Shown here piece after piece: positions 1-8,476 of a stretch of 38,394 nucleotides of DNA; the stretch's first letter is position 1; every line of letters begins with the position of its first letter. Source of the DNA: Treponema sp. Lineage in GTDB: Bacteria; Spirochaetota; Spirochaetia; Treponematales; Breznakiellaceae. A model generated the notes under the pieces. It saw only the letters and a list, made by a program, of their open reading frames with translations, did no database searches and was not told where the DNA came from. The DNA lies in the NCBI GenBank assembly GCA_031257385.1, contig JAIROT010000101.1:1-38394 (forward strand), given 5' to 3'. The translations under genes were made by a program, and so were the position numbers.

Positions 1-83
1 TCATTGGCCAGCGTCCGTCTGTCTTTCATGTCTAACCCCATGTGGTGCCTCCGATCCTTTTCTGTCGGCAGGAACCGGTTTAA

Positions 84-150
84 TTTGGGTTAGATTTTTA
101 TAATGAGGCATGGCCCCTTTTGGGTTAGAATTTTGATGAGGCAATGCGTT
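84..150. repeat. Imperfect tandem direct repeat upstream of eno
   Basis: The block TTTGGGTTAGA followed by a T-rich stretch and ATGAGGCA occurs at about 84-110 and again at 119-143, 35 bp apart. The same octamer is present inverted (TCTAACCC) at 31-38. A TATAAT-like -10 box lies inside the first copy (99-104), so the repeats could be operator sites or a duplicated promoter region for eno. The function is inferred; only the repetition is seen. Confidence 0.45.
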
Positions 151-184
151 GCCTTGACTTACTTGCCTTAAAGCCGCATAATAA

Positions 185-1513
<1,329 letters not shown>

Positions 1514-1564
1514 TACCCCGAATCTTGCCCCAGCTCAAAAATAAGGAAGTGTTCCTAAATCAAC

Positions 1565-1620
1565 AACCCGCCCTGAAGCTCCCCGACGTAAGGCGGGTTC
1601 TTGGGTATTAAACCCTTCAG
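1565..1620 (+). terminator. Hairpin/possible pseudoknot downstream of eno
   Basis: AACCCGCC at 1565-1572 pairs perfectly with GGCGGGTT at 1592-1599, 52 bp after the eno stop, so it may end the eno transcript. The T-tract after it is poor. In addition CTGAAG (1573-1578, inside the loop) is complementary to CTTCAG (1615-1620), which would give an H-type pseudoknot. This hairpin-plus-pseudoknot arrangement also resembles right ends of IS200/IS605-family elements. Both readings are inference; the pairings are seen. Confidence 0.45.
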
Positions 1621-1640
1621 CACGAATAAAAGACGGCAAC

Positions 1641-1793
1641 GTGGACAATGATTTGTTTCACGTTGGCGGGGGGGGCAAGGGAAAACTGAAAGACATTGAG
1701 GATCTCATCATAGAGAAAATTGAAACCAACAACTATCATACCCGGCAAGAAATCGCCGGCATGATATATGATGAATACTGGATTAAGGTCCAT
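1641..1793 (+). mobile_element. IS630-type transposase fragment (N-terminal remnant)
   Basis: A GTG-initiated frame encodes KLKDIEDLIIEKIETNNYHTRQEIAGMIYDEY, which resembles the helix-turn-helix N-terminal part of IS630-family transposases or helper ORFs. The resemblance stops about residue 52, where the frame runs into the 3-prime end of moaA, so no catalytic DDE domain is present. A run of eight G at 1668-1675 lies within it. No inverted repeats bounding an element were found. It is best read as decayed IS debris between eno and moaA rather than a functional gene. Confidence 0.5.
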
Positions 1794-1794
1794 G

Positions 1795-2769
1795 TTATCC
1801 CCCGATGCGGAACATTTCTTTTTGTCCGTGTCCGCCGCTTAAAAAGCTGTGTTGTTCAGGTTTGCACATAACAAGTTCCTCTATGGCCGTCTCGATTTTT
1901 TTGTCGGAAGCGCCGCCTCTAAGTAAAGCCCGCAGGTCAAGCTCCATGTTACCGGAAAGGCAGGGCTTCAAAAAACCTTCAGCGCTGAGCCTCAGGCGAT
2001 TACAGCCTGCACAAAACCTGTGGCTTAAAGCGCTGATAAAGCCGATGTATCCGGTAAAACCAGACAGAGTATAATAAGATGCCGGACCGTTGCCAATTTT
2101 ATCTGTCACAGGCATCAAAAAACCGTACTCCTTTTCCAGCATGGAGATCAGGTCCTTTACCGGGATGGGATGAAACACGGCGGCGGCACCCAGGGGCATA
2201 AGCTCAATAAAGCGAACCATAAGGTTGCCTTTTTTTGCCAGGCCGGCTATGTTCACCACATCACATTCGTTAACACCCCGTAACGGGACACAATTTATTT
2301 TTACCGGCAGCCCCAGTTCCCCCGCCCGCCGTATAGCGGCAAAAATTTGTTCTATACCGTCCTTTCCGGTAATGCGCCTGAAGATTGCTCTGTTAACAGA
2401 ATCAAGACTGATATTGACGGCGTCAAGCCCGGCCTGTGATAAATCATCAAGATATCCGCCTAACAGCGTACCGTTGCTCGTCATGGTTACTTTTTCAATG
2501 CCCGGCAGGTTTTTTAGATTCTTAACCAGTTCTGTTGCGCCGCGCCGTACCAAAGGCTCACCGCCTGTTACCTTGATGTTCCGTATCTTCACGCCGGCCA
2601 TAATTCTGCAGATCCGGATGATTTCTTCAAATGTGAGAATATCGTTATGCGGTACCCATGCCACGCCTTCGGCGGGCATACAATAGATACAGCGCAGATT
2701 ACAGCGATCGGTAATCGAAAGACGGAGGTAGTCTATTGTTCTGCCAAAAGAATCTTTCAATGTGGTCAC
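1795..2769 (-). CDS. moaA: GTP 3',8-cyclase MoaA (radical SAM, molybdopterin synthesis)
   Basis: MoaA is a radical-SAM enzyme that carries out the first step of molybdenum cofactor synthesis, from GTP to 3',8-cyclo-GTP, which MoaC then converts to cPMP. The 324-aa protein has the radical-SAM cluster CNLRCIYC near the N terminus, GGEPLVRRG, the C-terminal second cluster motif [19 protein letters not shown] and the conserved C-terminal RIGG tail, so it looks intact. The start is GTG, and the GTGA overlaps the stop of the moaC remnant just upstream, showing an ancestral moaC-moaA operon with translational coupling. Molybdenum cofactor is needed by the hydroxylase encoded at 7606-11361. A CRP-like palindrome lies upstream of the pair at 3052. 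Confidence 0.96.
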   Translation of the reverse strand: MTTLKDSFGRTIDYLRLSITDRCNLRCIYCMPAEGVAWVPHNDILTFEEIIRICRIMAGVKIRNIKVTGGEPLVRRGATELVKNLKNLPGIEKVTMTSNGTLLGGYLDDLSQAGLDAVNISLDSVNRAIFRRITGKDGIEQIFAAIRRAGELGLPVKINCVPLRGVNECDVVNIAGLAKKGNLMVRFIELMPLGAAAVFHPIPVKDLISMLEKEYGFLMPVTDKIGNGPASYYTLSGFTGYIGFISALSHRFCAGCNRLRLSAEGFLKPCLSGNMELDLRALLRGGASDKKIETAIEELVMCKPEQHSFLSGGHGQKEMFRIGG

Positions 2770-3030
2770 GGCGCCCCTGCTTCATCACGCAGAAAATGAC
2801 CGCTCTTGCCTCCGATTTTTCCCAAAGCCGGATGTTTCCTATTACCATGCCGGGGTCTATAGCCTTGCACATATCGTATATGGTAAGGAACTGCGCCACC
2901 GGCACGCCGGTAAAAGCCTCCATTTCGGCACCGGTTTTCCCCGAAAGTTTTACCGTACAATCGCTTCAATCTGCGATTTTTCTTTATCTATAGAAAAATT
3001 TACAAAATGAGTAGACATATTTAATTGGAA
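2766..3030 (-). pseudogene. moaC: moaC remnant, truncated and frameshifted
   Basis: Reading three frames in succession reconstructs the C-terminal half of MoaC (cyclic pyranopterin monophosphate synthase): [18 protein letters not shown], then [14 protein letters not shown] with [24 protein letters not shown], then [15 protein letters not shown] and a stop. The first junction, near 2952, is fixed by adding one G, and the second, near 2813, also by adding one G. Upstream, a CHPIN-like stretch is also scrambled, and the N-terminal half of the protein (about 70 residues) cannot be found. The stop codon overlaps the moaA GTG. The two G losses could be sequencing errors, but the missing N terminus could not, so a decayed gene is most likely. 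Confidence 0.8.
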
Positions 3031-3051
3031 CACGTTTTCTTTTTATGGACA

Positions 3052-3067
3052 AGTAACATAGGTTACA
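3052..3067 (-). promoter_or_regulatory. CRP/FNR-type palindrome upstream of moaC/moaA
   Basis: AGTAACATAGGTTACA differs at one outer base from the perfect palindrome TGTAAC-N4-GTTACA found at 13902. It lies upstream of the minus-strand moaC/moaA pair and could control it. The spacing (5-bp half sites, 6-bp centre) equals that of classical CRP sites. Binding by the regulator at 3524 is inferred. Confidence 0.55.
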
Positions 3068-3299
3068 CTACGGCGAAGTTGATTGCAGCATGATGAAGCG
3101 GTGTATTGGGCTTACCGACTGTCTCTGCGCGGATGAGAAGGGGTTACATGGGGTGGTCGTCTTCAACGACAAGGAACACGGTAGGTGGATTTACCTCCGT
3201 AATCGGCACAAATTCAACCTTGGCGTATAAAATAGTATACAGTATATAAAAACACCCCGTGAGCGGCTGTAAAAAGCATAACCGAAAAAGTCAGGAAGG
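3068..3299. other. Intergenic stretch with no convincing gene
   Basis: The 2990-3523 gap holds the moaC remnant end, two CRP-like palindromes, a promoter and a long inverted repeat, listed separately. Within 3068-3299 the only open frame is a 46-codon plus-strand ORF at 3090-3230 with no RBS and no recognised family. I see nothing else that can be supported. Confidence 0.5.
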
Positions 3300-3315
3300 T
3301 GTAATCTATGTTACA
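3300..3315 (+). promoter_or_regulatory. CRP/FNR-type palindrome upstream of the regulator gene
   Basis: TGTAATCTATGTTACA matches TGTAAC-N4-GTTACA with one mismatch. A TATAAT -10 box at 3339-3344 places the site centre about 43 bp before the predicted start of transcription, the usual class II activator position. The geometry matches the site at 13902 to within 1 bp. This suggests autoregulation of the Crp/Fnr gene. Confidence 0.6.
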
Positions 3316-3338
3316 ATTATAATTCACAATTCTATGGA

Positions 3339-3344
3339 TATAAT
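3339..3344 (+). promoter_or_regulatory. -10 box for the Crp/Fnr regulator transcript
   Basis: A perfect TATAAT lies 36 bp downstream of the CRP-like site centre and has no good -35 box, as expected for an activator-dependent promoter. The predicted leader to the ATG at 3524 is about 170 nt and begins with the inverted repeat at 3348-3399. Confidence 0.5.
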
Positions 3345-3347
3345 AGA

Positions 3348-3399
3348 ACTTGTTCGACACCCCGGTTGGCTGTCTGAAAACTGAAGTTTCTGAACAAGT
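3348..3399 (+). repeat. Long-range inverted repeat in leader of the regulator gene
   Basis: ACTTGTTC (3348-3355) pairs with GAACAAGT (3392-3399), GACA (3356-3359) with TGTC (3371-3374), and AAACT with AGTTT forms an inner hairpin near 3378-3389. The element starts at or just before the predicted transcription start. It may be a leader structure, or an IS terminal-repeat relic. Confidence 0.4.
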
Positions 3400-3523
3400 C
3401 TGGTATTTATAATATGAGTGGTAAATTTTGAAATTGTGATCTAAACATGAGAGGCTTTCCCAAGCGCACAGTCATTGGTTTTGGGCAGGTTCATGAAACA
3501 CAGTTTTATGCAAGGAGCGAATA

Positions 3524-4243
3524 ATGGATGGGGCACGGTTTTTATTAAAAAAAGGGGAAATTGAATCCTTTCCCATTACCCGTTTATTGTGCCTTCCCCA
3601 CAGGGGCGGACTTTTTGACGATCTGGGTATAGTCAAAAGTATTCCTAAAAACACCGTTTTTATAAAACAGGGAGATTTTCTCAAAGACTGCTATGTACTC
3701 AGAAAAGGCTGTGTTGTCGGCTTTGAATATACGCTCGAAGGGGACGAGCGTATATATGACGTTAATCTGCCCTATTCCCTAATCCTGGAAGCATGCGTGC
3801 TTTTGAACAAGCCTTCTCCTGTTTATTTTAAGGCGATAAAATCTTCGGAGCTTGTCTGCATAGACCGGAATACTCTGGTTGAACGGATGAAAGAAAATTT
3901 TCATATAACTATGGCGATTATTGAATCCCTTACCTATAAATTTTATGGGGCCATGGAACAGATTCGTGAAACCAAAATTTACGATGTTACCTGGCGTTTC
4001 TGTAACCTGTTGTTGATATTTGCGGTAAATTGCGGCATCCCCTATGACAATAAAACGCTCATAAAAGAAAAGGTGAGCCAGCAAATGCTCTCAAACATGC
4101 TGGGTGTGAATAGGGTAACCATAAATCGGATTTCTCAAAAGTTGAAAGACATGGCGCTCATTGAACAGATAAACGGTCATTACTGTATACACGATATTGA
4201 GAAATTAAAACGGCATATGGAATATCTGGGCCCCGGAAAATGA
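3524..4243 (+). CDS. Crp/Fnr-family transcriptional regulator
   Basis: The 239-aa protein has an N-terminal cyclic-nucleotide-binding-type beta-roll (about 35-125), a dimer helix (about 125-150) and a C-terminal winged helix-turn-helix. The segment VSQQMLSNMLGVNRVTINRISQKLKDMALI (about 184-213) aligns without gaps to the CRP recognition region. R197 and R202 correspond to CRP Arg180 and Arg185, but V198 replaces Glu181. No FNR-type N-terminal four-Cys cluster is visible and the beta-roll lacks a clear cAMP-binding RSA-type motif, so the effector is unknown. AGGAG lies 7-8 nt before the ATG. Its position, divergent from moaC/moaA and upstream of ravA-viaA and the Mo-hydroxylase genes, suggests a local redox or metabolite sensor. 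Confidence 0.9.
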   Translation: MDGARFLLKKGEIESFPITRLLCLPHRGGLFDDLGIVKSIPKNTVFIKQGDFLKDCYVLRKGCVVGFEYTLEGDERIYDVNLPYSLILEACVLLNKPSPVYFKAIKSSELVCIDRNTLVERMKENFHITMAIIESLTYKFYGAMEQIRETKIYDVTWRFCNLLLIFAVNCGIPYDNKTLIKEKVSQQMLSNMLGVNRVTINRISQKLKDMALIEQINGHYCIHDIEKLKRHMEYLGPGK

Positions 4244-4325
4244 ATTTTCCAAAAAACTCTGTTATTATACGTATCCGCCTTTGTCTGTTCAAGTTAAGAT
4301 AACACTGTTAATGAGGTATTCAAAG

Positions 4326-5900
4326 ATGAACAGCATAAAAACAAAAATTCAGAAGTTGTTGCGATGCTTAACTCTCGGTATTTACGAAAAAGATGCGGCA
4401 CTTTATCTCGCCTTGCTTTCTTCAATCGCGGGGGAGAGTATTTTCCTTCTTGGGCCTCCCGGAATCGCGAAAAGCCTTGTCGCAAGACGCCTTAAATATG
4501 CGTACAAAAACGCTAGGGGTTTCGAGTATCTGATGAGCCGTTTTAGTACGCCCGACGAACTGTTCGGCCCGGTTAAAATATCGGAATTAAAAAACAATGA
4601 TAAATATGAGCGGAACATTAACAATTATCTACCTTCCGCCACTATTGTTTTCCTTGACGAAATTTGGAAAGCAGGACCTTCAATTCAAAATGCTTTACTC
4701 ACGGTAATAAACGAAAAAATCTTTCGAAACGGCGAATTTGAAATAAAGGTCCCAATGAAGGCGCTTGTTTCGGCGTCAAATGAACTGCCCTCAAAAAATG
4801 ACGGATTGGAAGCGTTGTGGGACCGTTTTCTTGTCAGGCTGGTGGTGGGCAACATTCAGGATAAACAGATGTTTCATGAAATGACGGAGATGTCCTGCGT
4901 GACAGAACCGGAAATAGACGAGGAAGACAAGATAGCAGACGATGATTATCTTGACTGGAGCCTGCGCATTGACCAGATTAATATCCCTCAAAATATCCGG
5001 TATGTAATCGATGTGATTAGAAACTTTATCGACGATTATAACAAGAATACAAATGACGATATACGATCTGCAATGTATGTATCTGACCGGCGCTGGAGAA
5101 AAATTGTACGGCTCATGCGCACGGCGGCTTTTCTCAATGACCGCAAAGAAGTTGATTTAATGGACTGTTTTTTGATACGACATTGTATATGGCATGATGA
5201 GACACAGATAAAACCCGCAAGCGCCATGGTTCAGAATGCCGTTGAAAAATACGGCTATAGCGCTGTCTTTGATTTTAATTTTTTTGACAAGACATTTGAA
5301 TTATTCAGGGAAGAAATAGAAAAAGAAACGGTGTATGTCAAGGATGAGCAGTTTAATATACTTTACATCCCTATTGCGGGATATTATGAAATTGAAAATC
5401 CGCCAAATCAAAACATGAAGCTGCTTTTACAGTACGACTACCACCGCTTGACGGACAGCTATCAAAATATAGGCATCTCATATAAAAATCCTGCTTATAA
5501 TGACGTAAATTCATCCGGGCTGTACAATATCCGCAAAGGAAATTCCCCGTTCGGTATCATTATAAATGATACCGAATTCCGCCTAAGGACCGTAACACAC
5601 GGCAGATTGTACCGTAAAATAAAAAAACCTTCGCCGGATATAGAAAAAGAATGGGATCGCCGCGTTACGTCCTTCCTTGATATGCTGCAAAACGCCAAAG
5701 TCAAAATAGAGGAATGTAAACGCAAGGATGCGCCGTATTTGCGCAAAAATCTTTTTGTAGAACCGGAATATGCTGCCGCTGTGGAAGCGCATATTCCAAA
5801 TATCCTGAAAGAAATTGAAAAGAAGGAACTGGACATAACGCTGGCGCAAAATACCTATAAAAAAATAAAAAGCGAAGAAACGGTATTTGACGATGGATAA
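4326..5900 (+). CDS. ravA: RavA-like MoxR AAA+ ATPase
   Basis: This 524-aa protein closely follows E. coli RavA along its AAA+ module: Walker A LLGPPGIAKSL, the FEYLMSRFSTPDELFGP segment, Walker B IVFLDEIWKAGPSIQNALLT, sensor 1 ASNELP and the YVSDRRWRK sensor-2 region. RavA forms hexamers and acts with the VWA protein ViaA, in E. coli near respiratory Fe-S enzymes and in aminoglycoside sensitivity. The ORF track begins at a TTG at 4281. The ATG at 4326 is preferred because GAGG lies 9 nt upstream and the start matches the family. The C-terminal third is the RavA discoidal/triple-helical type region and is more divergent. The stop overlaps viaA. Confidence 0.9.
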   Translation: MNSIKTKIQKLLRCLTLGIYEKDAALYLALLSSIAGESIFLLGPPGIAKSLVARRLKYAYKNARGFEYLMSRFSTPDELFGPVKISELKNNDKYERNINNYLPSATIVFLDEIWKAGPSIQNALLTVINEKIFRNGEFEIKVPMKALVSASNELPSKNDGLEALWDRFLVRLVVGNIQDKQMFHEMTEMSCVTEPEIDEEDKIADDDYLDWSLRIDQINIPQNIRYVIDVIRNFIDDYNKNTNDDIRSAMYVSDRRWRKIVRLMRTAAFLNDRKEVDLMDCFLIRHCIWHDETQIKPASAMVQNAVEKYGYSAVFDFNFFDKTFELFREEIEKETVYVKDEQFNILYIPIAGYYEIENPPNQNMKLLLQYDYHRLTDSYQNIGISYKNPAYNDVNSSGLYNIRKGNSPFGIIINDTEFRLRTVTHGRLYRKIKKPSPDIEKEWDRRVTSFLDMLQNAKVKIEECKRKDAPYLRKNLFVEPEYAAAVEAHIPNILKEIEKKELDITLAQNTYKKIKSEETVFDDG

Positions 5901-7221
5901 GAGTATTTCGCGGATCATTGATAAAGAGACGGCCGCTTTTACCGGTTCCGTGAAGCTTCGGCTTTCCACGGAATCAAATCCGTTTACGGCGGAGGCAAAA
6001 TTTCTCGCTGATTTCCGTCAAACGACCGAAAGCGAATTTGAAAAGAACTGGGCAAAACTGTTGACGGGAAACGACTTTTTGCCGCCGGATACCGGCTTTT
6101 ATTATACGGAATTTCAAAAATGCCTGTACCCTGAGGGTATTCACCCTGCACCGAGGCGGTTTTCAAGCGTACTTGAGCACTTTTGCGACAGATGGGAGGC
6201 AGCGCTTTTCCATAAAATATCGCAATGGGAGCTGGCTTTTATTGATGCCATGCGCCGGGAATTTCTGAAGGAACTCTATCAAAAAATTGGGACATTAAAG
6301 CGGCTCGGGGAATTATTGATACCCGATTCTTCGGGCGCAGCCGGCAGATTATGGGATATGAATAAAAGTAAATGGGAAAAACTTGATTTTACCGTTCTCT
6401 ATCGCTACGCAGAACTTCTGGAAAACGACATAAAATTACGGGAGCTTTGTGAAAAACTGGGACGGACTCAGACTGCCAAAATCACATACGAAGAAGAATT
6501 GTTCACCGAGACACACTATATACCCGACCTGAACAGCGAATATTCTCAAAAAGCGGAAATTACCGGTATCCATCAGTCAAATGATCTGGAAAGCATAATT
6601 CCTGCAGAAATAGCGCTTTTGGCCGATCCGCAAACAGAATCCGTTTTCTTAAAAAAATATCTTGAAAAGAAGTTGCTTGCCTGGGAATACCAAACAAAAA
6701 TGTTCGCCTTCCGTGAAGTCAGGACAAAAAGCAAACGCCTGAAAGTAAAAGAATACCGGGGGCCTTTTATTATCTGTCTTGACACATCAGGGTCTATGCA
6801 CGGAAGGCCGGAAACAATCGCCAAAACGATCTGTTTCGCTCTTTTAAAAATAGCCCTGCGGGATCATAGACCATGTTATCTCATATCCTTTTCGACAGGC
6901 ATAGAAACTTTGGATGTGTCCAATATCAACGACAACATTGACCGGCTCATTTCCTTTCTGGCAATGGCATTTCACGGCGGAACCGATGCGAATACGGCCA
7001 TGCGGGAATCGCTGCGTATGCTTGGGACTGATTCTTTTCGCAAGGCGGACATTATCGTGATATCCGATTTTATCATGGGCGCTTTTGAAACGGATCTTTT
7101 GGAAAAAATCGCAAGGGAAAAAAAGAGAAATACGGCATTTCACAGTTTAGTTATCGGAAAAAGCGCCAATAAAAATGTCCTTGAGTGTTTTGACTATGTT
7201 TGGAGCTATGAAAGGATGTAG
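5893..7221 (+). CDS. viaA: ViaA-like VWA-domain protein, RavA partner
   Basis: The 442-aa protein has a helical N-terminal region and a C-terminal von Willebrand A domain. The MIDAS motif is FIICLDTSGSMHG (around residue 300), followed by FHGGTDANTA and IIVISDF, matching ViaA of Enterobacteria in order and spacing. ViaA stimulates RavA ATPase and links it to substrates. The ATG at 5893 overlaps the ravA stop by 8 nt (ATGGATAA), indicating translational coupling; the alternative TTG at 5887 is less likely. In E. coli this pair is induced under low oxygen by Fnr, which fits the Crp/Fnr gene immediately upstream here, though direct regulation is not shown. Confidence 0.9.
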   Translation: MDKSISRIIDKETAAFTGSVKLRLSTESNPFTAEAKFLADFRQTTESEFEKNWAKLLTGNDFLPPDTGFYYTEFQKCLYPEGIHPAPRRFSSVLEHFCDRWEAALFHKISQWELAFIDAMRREFLKELYQKIGTLKRLGELLIPDSSGAAGRLWDMNKSKWEKLDFTVLYRYAELLENDIKLRELCEKLGRTQTAKITYEEELFTETHYIPDLNSEYSQKAEITGIHQSNDLESIIPAEIALLADPQTESVFLKKYLEKKLLAWEYQTKMFAFREVRTKSKRLKVKEYRGPFIICLDTSGSMHGRPETIAKTICFALLKIALRDHRPCYLISFSTGIETLDVSNINDNIDRLISFLAMAFHGGTDANTAMRESLRMLGTDSFRKADIIVISDFIMGAFETDLLEKIAREKKRNTAFHSLVIGKSANKNVLECFDYVWSYERM

Positions 7222-7236
7222 CATAGTTTACTATGC
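7221..7236 (+). repeat. Short perfect hairpin after viaA
   Basis: GCATAG-TTTA-CTATGC begins at the last base of the viaA stop codon. It lacks a T-tract, so it may be an RNA-processing or stability hairpin or an operator rather than a terminator. Confidence 0.4.
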
Positions 7237-7277
7237 GTAATCGTTTTGTATGCGTAAATTAAAGCGGAGGTATTGTT

Positions 7278-7475
7278 ATGACTGAAACCCGCAATGAAAC
7301 ATATCCTGATGACGGCCCCAATATCAATCCTACTATGCTCTTTTGTGAGCAGCATGGATGGACGGGCGCCAATGAGGGTATCTGCTATGGTTCCGTTTCG
7401 TGCAAAGACGCGGCAATTTGCGTGCTTGCATCGAATTATGCCGCATGGAAATCGAAAAAAATTGAAAAAAACTGA
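7278..7475 (+). CDS. Small cysteine-containing protein, unknown function
   Basis: This 65-aa ORF starts at ATG with GGAGG about 8 nt upstream, which is strong support for translation. It has four cysteines in about 27 residues (pattern C-x14-C-x5-C-x5-C by eye, in LFCEQHGWTGANEGIC and GSVSCKDAAIC) and a lysine-rich C terminus. The spacing is not a classical zinc ribbon or ferredoxin motif. There is no signal peptide or membrane helix. It sits between ravA-viaA and the molybdenum hydroxylase operon and could be a small metal- or Fe-S-binding accessory, but I do not recognise the family. Confidence 0.65.
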   Translation: MTETRNETYPDDGPNINPTMLFCEQHGWTGANEGICYGSVSCKDAAICVLASNYAAWKSKKIEKN

Positions 7476-7480
7476 TTTTT

Positions 7481-7496
7481 TGTAGCTTAAGCTATA
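7481..7496 (+). promoter_or_regulatory. Weak CRP-like palindrome upstream of the Mo-hydroxylase operon
   Basis: TGTAGCTTAAGCTATA is a palindrome with the same 16-bp layout as TGTAAC-N4-GTTACA but three mismatches in the ten half-site bases. A TACCAT -10-like box at 7519-7524 lies 35.5 bp from its centre, the same offset as the site at 13902. It is a candidate only. Confidence 0.25.
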
Positions 7497-7540
7497 CATA
7501 CGAAATACATAACAATGATACCATAATGACAAATCCAGGG

Positions 7541-7571
7541 AGGCTGATCAAAAATTGTTTTTGATTAGCCT
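7541..7571 (+). promoter_or_regulatory. Strong stem-loop in leader of the Mo-hydroxylase operon
   Basis: AGGCTGATCAAAAA pairs with TTTTTGATTAGCCT across a 3-nt TTG loop, giving 14 pairs including one G-U. It ends 34 bp before the start codon at 7606 and just before the RBS region. It is not followed by a clean U-tract. It could be an attenuator, an mRNA-stabilising leader or a protein-binding hairpin. Confidence 0.6.
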
Positions 7572-7605
7572 TGTATTGTTAATCTTTACAAAGGAGAATT
7601 TGCTT

Positions 7606-8472
7606 ATGGTATTACCAAGATTTGAGTACATTTCCGCAAAGAGCCTTGAAGAGGCATCGAACCTGCTGCGGGAATTGGGAAACGGCGCGAAAATTATGAA
7701 TGGCGGTACGGATTTGCTGCCGCCCATGAATGACGGTATTCTAAAGCCAACACATCTTGTAGATATCAAAGGCATCCCCGGCCTGGACTACATTGAATAC
7801 GATGAAACAGAAGGGCTCAAAATCGGCGCGCTTACCAAGCTGCGTGATATAGAGTTCTCAAAAATCATCAAAGAGAAAAATCCGTCAATCGCGGCAGCCG
7901 CAGCGTATGTCGCATCCATGCAGGTAAGGTCCAAAGGTACGATTGCTGGTAATATCGTGAATGCATCGCCCTCGTGCGATACCGCGCCGATCCTGATGGC
8001 CCAGAACGCGAAGGTACTTGTCCATCGTCATGACGGTAAGAAGACGGAAATTCCGATGGATCAGTTCTATGTGGGTTTCAAGAAAGTCGCCTTGGAACAG
8101 GGTGATATCGTGATTGGCATTGTCATTCCGCCCCTTGCCGCAAATGAAAAAGCAGCCTATATCAAACATTCGGTGCGCCGCGCCATGGATCTGGCAATCG
8201 TCGGTGTTGCCGCATGGGTAAAGGCGGAGGGTAAAAAATGCATGGATGTGCGTATTACCCTGGGCGCGGTCGCCATTACCCCAATACGTTCAAAACCGGC
8301 TGAGGATCTGCTGAAGGGCAAGGAACTCACCGACGAGCTTCTTGGTCAGGCCGGTATAGCCGCGATGGATTCATGCAAGCCCATCAGCGATGTCCGGGCC
8401 TCCGCGGAATACCGGGCCGATATGGTTCGTGTATTCACCAAGCGTGTCATTCAAAAGGCATTGGAGGGTTAA
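7606..8472 (+). CDS. Molybdenum hydroxylase, FAD-binding subunit (XdhB/CoxM type)
   Basis: This is the medium subunit of a xanthine dehydrogenase-family enzyme; it passes electrons from the Fe-S subunit to FAD and on to the acceptor. The 288-aa protein shows the FAD-binding KIMNGGTDLLPPM loop (about 30-42), the second motif TIAGNIVNASPSCDTAPILMA (about 108-128) and a CO-dehydrogenase flavoprotein C-terminal domain. The ORF track extends to a TTG at 7555, but the ATG at 7606 has AAGGAG about 10 nt upstream and gives the family start LPRFEYISAKSLEEA. It heads the operon; the 2Fe-2S subunit follows after 4 bp. Confidence 0.94.
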   Translation: MVLPRFEYISAKSLEEASNLLRELGNGAKIMNGGTDLLPPMNDGILKPTHLVDIKGIPGLDYIEYDETEGLKIGALTKLRDIEFSKIIKEKNPSIAAAAAYVASMQVRSKGTIAGNIVNASPSCDTAPILMAQNAKVLVHRHDGKKTEIPMDQFYVGFKKVALEQGDIVIGIVIPPLAANEKAAYIKHSVRRAMDLAIVGVAAWVKAEGKKCMDVRITLGAVAITPIRSKPAEDLLKGKELTDELLGQAGIAAMDSCKPISDVRASAEYRADMVRVFTKRVIQKALEG

Positions 8473-8476
8473 ACAG

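Noticed and set aside
3090-3230. 46-codon plus-strand ORF starting MMKRCIGLTDCLC
   Set aside because: No RBS and no recognised family; a faint resemblance of GRWIYLRNRHKFNLG to AP2-type DNA-binding repeats is too weak to report.
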